From contig JALLAZ010000984.1 in assembly GCA_036939755.1 (NCBI GenBank), forward strand, positions 1-10,869: a stretch of DNA of 10,869 nt, written 5' to 3'. Within the stretch, counting starts at the first letter, position 1, and each line of letters starts with the position of its first letter. Origin of the DNA: Stephanodiscus triporus (Eukaryota; Bacillariophyta; Thalassiosirophyceae; Thalassiosirales; Thalassiosiraceae). Positions 6,401-10,869 of this stretch are shown piece by piece. The notes beneath the pieces were generated by a model. The model did no database searches. It was given only the letters and a program-made list of their open reading frames with translations, and was not told the DNA's origin. The translations under genes and the position numbers were made by a program.

Positions 6401-9400
6401 AGTCATCGTCATCACATTGTCCTCATCCACGATATGGGAAGACCAGCCAACAACTTGGCCATGTATAACATCCATTCGAAAAGGCGAGCCTTTGATCTGA
6501 CTGTTATTCAGTGTTATATGTAACATATTTGGACCTGCGATAATCGGAGACACTGCAGCTCTGTATGTTCCATTGTGGAGATCGTCAATCCTGCCAATGC
6601 TATATTTAGTGGAACCCATAGCGCTAAGAACAACGTTCCACTCGTCGCCTCCGACATCCCGTTTGTTGCGGTTGAGATCAAAAGCATGAATAACGAAAGA
6701 AGATTCCTCCCCTGCCATGCCATGATAGATGCCTGGGCATGGTGATGTGATTTCGAGCAGGCAGTTCCCATAACCACCTTCTGCGATGCTTTCGGCAGCG
6801 AACGTAGCTCCGGGACTCGTTTTTATTAGGAAAGGAGAGCCGAAGATATGACTTTCATTTGCCCTTGTTCCATCAATGTGTTGAAGTGTGACATTCAATT
6901 GGTACATTCCCGACCGTACCGGCGTCCAAACTGAGTCGTAATTTCTGTTGGTGGCATTGTATGAGATAATGACTGGGAGGAGATAACTTCCAAGCGTTAC
7001 TCCATCATCTTCAACTATTCGAGCCGTGCCCTGAAATTTTGTGTATTCGGGCAGCATCTGTCCCAGAGGGTTGCCATAATAATCCCTCGGATTTATTGTA
7101 AACACATGATCTTTTCCGGCGATGCCTTGATAGAGGCCTTCCCCATGGGCTTGCGTTTTCAATGCCGATGGACATGCAGGAATGACTCTGAATGAAAAGG
7201 GGCTATTTTGAATGGGTTCCTGATGTATTTGTATTGGACCAAATAAAGTGTCAGCGGCCTGTAGCGATAGGGATATATGTGCCAGAATGTCATAAGTACT
7301 CACCTTGTAAAATAGCGAATCCGACGGTATTGATGTGATGCCGGTGCTTGTTGATGACCATAGCAGTCTTGCTGTTGCATTGCCAACAATTTCGCGGTAT
7401 TCCATAACAACTTCGTGGGCCTTCGCAGCAGTTAGGTCGAGCTCGGAATGCAGCATGTTAGAGGTCGGAGAAAATGCCCAAGCGTCGATTAAAAGAATAC
7501 CATCGACCCAGAGGCGAACATGATCGTCAGCGTCGACCCAAAAGGTATAGGTGTCCGAGTACGAAGGCATCACATATCCTTCCCACCTCACCGATACGTA
7601 GTCACGCCCAAAAGTTGTTACGGCCCCACCTCCCCAGGTGAAATTGACCACTGCATCTGTTCTAATGATACTCAGTCTTTCATCGCTCAAATAATTGTCG
7701 GTGTAATAATAGCCTTTGAGACCACCACGAACGAGCTGGTAAACATCCAGCTCGTATTCTCGTCCACTCACAGTTGCAGCAACATTGCACGCATACGTTC
7801 CGTCGTCGGAATCGTAGCAGCTTCCCACAATTACCGGATCATCGAATCCACGGTCAACAATCATTCGCGCCTCAACTTGCATCACATCTCCGCCAATCGC
7901 CTGGTCATCCCCATTACATTTCTTTGCAATAACATTTAGTTTGTGGGGAGTACCGGCCTCAATGGATCCCAAATTTCGTCCGATGTGCCCTAAATGGGAT
8001 TTATCCGAGCAAGTCCTGTGCTCATCGTCGTCGATAACGGTAACAATCGTCCTGCTTTGTGTTCCTATCCTACCACCCCCCGTCGGTTTCGACAAATGCA
8101 CTGAAAATGTTTCGTTTGTTTCCTATGGTAGGATCAGAGCGAGAAATTTGAGATGCAGTCGCACACAAGTTATTCGACTGACGGGATGGCATTTACCATG
8201 ATGCGATCGTCATTGATCGTTACAAGAAATGATGCGCGGACTTGTCCTGGACGGAACACAATTGTCTGATTGGTGGTATAATACGCCGTCGAAGTCACAT
8301 CTTGGTACCCGGCAGTCATTGGGTAAATCGAATATGATACAGCCACCTCCCCTACGCCGCCACCACTTCTTTGTACAGTTAGCCGTATTTGCTTTTTGTC
8401 CTCTCTAACAGCATATTCTGGAGATTCGAATGTGATGGTTCCATGGTTGCCGCACACAATGTGTGAAGTTAAATTGTAAGGTATACATGTAATGGAGTCG
8501 TCCTTCATCATGAACGAAACAGGTAGACGTTGAGAATGAAAGATGGCAGAGACGTTGACAACATAATCAAATACAGAATGTTTGAACACTCACATAGTTT
8601 AAACCCTGATGACATTCAACGGCGGACTCGTTCAGCGGCGCCAAGGAAGGGTCATCTACCAAGAAGTAATGCTCGGCATCGTAGAATGCATCATCCTGCT
8701 GACTCCCGAAGGGAACCGTGACGCTCAGTTCCCTCCTGAGTTCATCGATTGGCAGCGGCGGGTCCTGCGGTCTTCGCCCCGATCGGTGGATGGAGAGCAA
8801 CAGCAAATCCACGCACGAGGTGCAGATGTCGGCGTTGCAATCCCTACATCGCGGATCGAAGCGCCAGCATGGTTCGCACCAGGACAACGACGGAGAGTTT
8901 CCGCGGACAACGCTCCACCCCTCCTCGCACTCGAGACACCCATTGTCGTTGCAATGCGTGCAAAATTGATGAAATAAGGAGCATTTCGACGCGGAGCAAT
9001 CGTCGCCCGTACGATGATCGCTGCATTCGCACACACCCGTCACGTAATTGCATCGCCCACCTGCGTCGTGGGAGCAGTCATTGGGACACGTGCGCTTTGG
9101 GTGGCACACCCCACCAAGTTGAAAGTGGGTGGGGTAGGCGCAGGATTCGCATGATTCACCCGCGTATCCCTCGTTGCAGAAGCAGGTGCCCGATCGACGA
9201 TCGCAGTATCCGTTCTTGTCGCCGGTGCAAAAATAGTAGTCTGTGGCGCCGTTGGCATTGCTGTCCTTCTCGTCGTCGTAGAAGAAAGGGCCGACCATAT
9301 TCGGACACGACAATAGTCTATTAGTCCCGATGCCATCCCCGAGCCGCGCCGCCGACGACGAATGGCCGTGATTCACGCGGGGGCTGCGGTTCTCGATTGA

Positions 9401-9565
9401 CGCCGCGGGATCCTGCACATTCTGAACGAAGCCCTTCTCGTACGGCACGAAGGGCTTATTCTCGTCGTCACTTCCCTTGATTCGATACGCCGAGATCTTC
9501 TTTGTGGAAGGGAGGATGCGGAATAGCAGCAGCAAAGTAGCGATGGCGCTTGATGTGACCCCCAT
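3467..9565 (-). CDS. Secreted multidomain protein: signal peptide, EGF-like, Calx-beta, nine filamin repeats with three nested PA14 domains (spliced)
   Basis: Minus-strand exons 8594-9565, 8197-8502, 4158-8122, 3683-4076 and 3467-3601 join in frame to 1923 residues. Start: ATG at 9565 (A at -3, G at +4) opens a hydrophobic N-terminus (AIATLLLLFRILP), read as a signal peptide. Order: Cys-rich EGF/laminin-like region about 113-251; Calx-beta about 345-459 (ends TVIDDD); filamin-type repeats at about 470-740, 744-861, 864-980, 982-1086, 1089-1192, 1195-1455, 1463-1559, 1561-1671 and 1673-end, most with a FGN-like turn, an NGTY-like strand and GSPF near the end. PA14 domains (about 559-697, 1299-1437, 1775-1906) sit inside repeats 1, 6 and 9. 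Many N-x-S/T sequons and no clear C-terminal membrane segment point to an extracellular matrix or surface protein. In known families filamin and Calx-beta modules support adhesion and PA14 often binds glycans. The exact function is unknown. The C-terminus may extend (see 3278-3412). Confidence 0.88.
3602..3682 (-). other. Intron 4 of the filamin/PA14 gene (81 nt)
   Basis: Donor ATG|GTGCGA at 3682, acceptor ATATAG|GTT at 3602, phase 0. It interrupts the third PA14 domain between KIEYSM and VIDRLMLQLFWSS. The join restores the Y...L-x-W-S-S strand shared with the first PA14. A C9 run (G9 on plus, 3664-3672) lies near the donor. Confidence 0.85.
4077..4157 (-). other. Intron 3 of the filamin/PA14 gene (81 nt)
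   Basis: Donor CAAGG|GTGCGT at 4157, acceptor TTGAAG|AAAC at 4077, phase 2 (GG+A). Joining gives VVDQG-NGNYIFAYKV, the typical filamin N-G-x-Y strand. Reading through instead meets a stop at 4079-4081. Confidence 0.88.
8123..8196 (-). other. Intron 2 of the filamin/PA14 gene (74 nt)
   Basis: Donor ATG|GTAAAT at 8196, acceptor CCATAG|GAAAC at 8123, phase 0. Joining gives INDDRIM-ETNETFSVHLSK, the conserved D-D-x-x-x-E-x-x-E-x-F-x-V-x-L stretch of Calx-beta domains, which confirms both sites. The first in-frame start-like codon inside exon 3 (GTG at 8101) is therefore not a start. Confidence 0.92.
8503..8593 (-). other. Intron 1 of the filamin/PA14 gene (91 nt)
   Basis: Strong donor CTAT|GTGAGT at 8593, acceptor GATGAAG|GAC at 8503, phase 0. 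It joins the Cys-rich N-terminal region (ends GLNY) to the segment leading into Calx-beta (starts DDSITC). No AG occurs between the donor and this acceptor after the GTGAG itself. Confidence 0.85.
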
Positions 9566-9596
9566 ACTCTGCGAGGAGGTGAAGTCCGTAAGAAAT

Positions 9597-9737
9597 TCAT
9601 GGTGCGGGGTTAGTCGTAGCGGCACAAAATTGTTTAAATTTGGAGTTTATGTTCTCCCCAACATCCGTGTGGTGAGAGGTGGTGCGTTCCGTCATCCAGA
9701 AAAGGTCTCGTCCTGGGCGGGAGGCGCTGCTGATCAT
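9597..9737 (-). promoter_or_regulatory. Upstream ORF, 46 codons, in the leader of the filamin/PA14 gene
   Basis: ATG with A at -3 starts at 9737. The stop TGA (9597-9599) overlaps a second upstream ATG at 9600 (ATGA), which opens a 75-codon frame running to 9373, past the main ATG at 9565 in another frame. If the mRNA starts above 9737, these would hinder initiation at 9565. If transcription starts lower or the leader is spliced, they do not matter. Confidence 0.3.
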
Positions 9738-9771
9738 GTTGGCGGTAGGTGATGTTTAGTTTTAGTATTGA

Positions 9772-9897
9772 TTACTCCTCCTTGGTATTATATCTAAGTC
9801 TAGCCATGGATCTGGCTGATTTTGAATAAACGAAGAAGAAGATGACCGGAGGAATTTTCAGGCCCTGGAGGCCGTTGCGGCGAAGACCAAGAGACAT
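9772..9897 (-). CDS. Possible small ORF of 41 codons (unrecognised)
   Basis: The frame starts at ATG 9897; an in-frame ATG two codons upstream would give 43. It has a basic start (MSLGLRRNGLQGLK), a short hydrophobic stretch (IPPVIFFFVYS) and a charged tail (ARLRYNTKEE). Codons in the middle are mostly C-ending (CGC, AAC, GGC, CTC, ATC, TTC), as in expressed algal genes, and the patch is GC-richer than its flanks. The layout resembles very small mitochondrial or membrane proteins, but I recognise no family. The -3 base of this ATG is T, which is poor. The opposite strand is also open over the same patch (38 codons), so strand choice is uncertain. Confidence 0.22.
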   Translation of the reverse strand: MSLGLRRNGLQGLKIPPVIFFFVYSKSARSMARLRYNTKEE

Positions 9898-10001
9898 GAA
9901 CATCCGTCTTTCTCCGATGAGTGTATTGCATGGACGACTTGATAATAATTTTGTGCTTTTACCACTGTCTTCCTTGCACTACTGGTGCGTTTGACACTTT
10001 T

Positions 10002-10869
10002 TCAGATTGTTTGACGGCATTTGGCGTTCTGAAAGTCCCTCAGTCGTATCCACGCATTGGCTCCATATTTGAAGCCTTTCTCCACCGGCAGAGCCTCGTG
10101 CCATGTCCACTCGTCTCTCCCCTCCAGGCTATCCAGCATCGACGGCCAGATCAGCGCTGATCCCTTCTTAGGCGTGGCTGTGAAGTTGAGGTAATGGAAT
10201 TCGGTACCACCACCGCCCAAGACATCGTTCAAGTAGAGGAAGATCGTGAGTATTCTCGGCCCGGAATACTTTTTGATCCCCACTTCATCATGATGCTGCT
10301 CGTAGAACTGTCCTGGCTCGTAACGTACCAGCTGCATTCCCTCGTAATTGTCGTACGGTATGCCCGTTAAGTTGGCCATCCGTTCGAGCACCCTCTTGAC
10401 AATAGGGTCTTTAGCACAAACCTTATCGCAGAAGGTGTTGTGCGACGTCCTTGTCTTGTCTTCCTTAAAGACAGTAACACCGACCCTCGATCGACGGTAG
10501 CCCTTTGATTCGCCGAGCTCGATGAGCCTATTACATTCCTCGTCGCTTAGGAATCCATTGATGGACACAACCCACGGCAATGGCGAAATTTCCTCCTCTT
10601 CCTCGTCATCGTCTCTCGGATACGTCGATGGATCGTGGTAGGGGCTCGTAATCACCGTCAGCTCCCCGATACCCGGAACGCTGCCTCCAGTAGGTAAATT
10701 ATCCTTTGAAAATGATGCCACGTCGTGACCGGCCTCCTCGAGCATTCTTTCGAACATGGCGTTCATGTCCCCGGGCTTAAATATGTTGGTGCTCTCGTCG
10801 ATGGGACAGCGCATGTCGTAGTCGACCAGGGGACAATTTCGACACGCCGCGGCGCAATTCTCGCCCATC
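10002..10869 (-). CDS. Prolyl 4-hydroxylase catalytic domain protein with ShKT motif, 5'-partial
   Basis: Fe(II)/2-oxoglutarate-dependent prolyl 4-hydroxylase, normally acting on secretory-pathway proteins. 288 residues are visible, numbered from the Met at 10868. That Met is probably internal: MGENCAAACRNC matches the end of a ShKT domain (Y-M-x-x-x-C-x-x-x-C-x-x-C), so the gene continues beyond the right edge. A linker with an acidic run (DDDEEEEE, 86-93) leads to the P4Hc domain (about 98-280). The iron ligands are H192 and D194 (QHHDEV) and H257 (TWHEALP); K267 (GFKYGA) should bind 2-oxoglutarate. TRTSHNTF (139-146) and GGGGTEFHYL are also typical. The C-terminus (QNAKCRQTI) has no ER-retention KDEL. 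Spacing to the next minus-strand gene is about 436 bases, and no shared control is evident. Confidence 0.95.
   Translation of the reverse strand, partial: MGENCAAACRNCPLVDYDMRCPIDESTNIFKPGDMNAMFERMLEEAGHDVASFSKDNLPTGGSVPGIGELTVITSPYHDPSTYPRDDDEEEEEISPLPWVVSINGFLSDEECNRLIELGESKGYRRSRVGVTVFKEDKTRTSHNTFCDKVCAKDPIVKRVLERMANLTGIPYDNYEGMQLVRYEPGQFYEQHHDEVGIKKYSGPRILTIFLYLNDVLGGGGTEFHYLNFTATPKKGSALIWPSMLDSLEGRDEWTWHEALPVEKGFKYGANAWIRLRDFQNAKCRQTI

Larger units (their letters stand above)
9566..10001. other. Spacer between the prolyl hydroxylase 3' end and the filamin/PA14 gene start
   Basis: Both flanking genes are on the minus strand, so this holds one 3' UTR and one promoter plus 5' leader. A TATA-like string (GATATAATACC on minus, about 9785-9795) lies about 220 bases upstream of the ATG at 9565. 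Two overlapping upstream ORFs (9597-9737; 9373-9600) and a small ORF (9772-9897) lie on the same strand. A GC-richer patch (about 9840-9900) is open on both strands. No AATAAA was found on the minus strand. Confidence 0.6.

Noticed and set aside
8170..8589. Stand-alone 139-codon minus-strand gene
   Set aside because: It holds only part of a Calx-beta domain; GTAAAT/ATAG and GTGAGT/AAG splice sites join it in frame to both neighbours.
8749..9324. 191-codon plus-strand Arg-rich frame
   Set aside because: Antisense shadow of the Cys-rich EGF exon, since Cys and Gly codons read as Arg- and Thr-rich on the other strand.
9477..9752. 91-codon plus-strand frame across the start of the large gene
   Set aside because: Mostly antisense to exon 1 and its leader, with no recognisable motif. 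A GTAGGT donor-like string near 9746 is not enough.
1..10869. CRISPR arrays, insertion sequences, rRNA, complete tRNAs, viral genes
   Set aside because: None seen. There are no spaced direct repeats, transposase motifs or RNA-gene cores, and the window is an ordinary eukaryotic gene region apart from the large mosaic gene.

Overview
The window is nuclear DNA of a eukaryote, most likely a stramenopile alga; a centric diatom or close relative fits best. The reasons are short GT-AG introns (about 66-91 nt), a ShKT-type prolyl 4-hydroxylase, a giant extracellular protein mixing EGF, Calx-beta, filamin and PA14 modules, and a gene for a motile-cilium protein (GAS8/DRC4). The assignment to diatoms is inference; the eukaryotic assignment is seen directly from the spliced gene.

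Layout. (1) Bases 2-1567, plus strand: the 3' part of a tyrosyl-tRNA synthetase gene of alphaproteobacterial type. It is GC-rich, has an Arg/Ser-rich N-terminal presequence and is open at the left window edge. (2) Bases 1657-3045, minus strand: an intronless 462-residue coiled-coil protein of the GAS8/DRC4/trypanin family, convergent with the synthetase. (3) Bases 3467-9565, minus strand: one large gene, rebuilt here from five exons and four introns (all junctions frame-consistent), encoding about 1923 residues. The order is signal peptide, EGF/laminin-like Cys-rich region, Calx-beta domain, then nine filamin-type repeats. In three of these repeats a PA14 domain sits inside the filamin fold. 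A sixth exon reaching 3278 is possible. (4) Bases 10002-10869, minus strand: the C-terminal part of a prolyl 4-hydroxylase, cut by the right window edge.

Two stretches of about 420-435 bases lie between the minus-strand genes. The first (3046-3466) carries coding-like frames, a 10-base tandem repeat and inverted repeats. The second (9566-10001) carries upstream ORFs and a possible 41-codon small ORF.

The genes do not form an obvious pathway. DRC4 implies a flagellated stage. Next to it lies a secreted adhesin-like protein with extracellular filamin repeats, a fold also found in gamete-adhesion proteins such as plant GEX2. A role for the large protein on the surface of a flagellated cell or gamete is therefore a hypothesis worth testing, not a conclusion. 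The prolyl hydroxylase belongs to the secretory pathway in its family and could act on secreted proteins in general.
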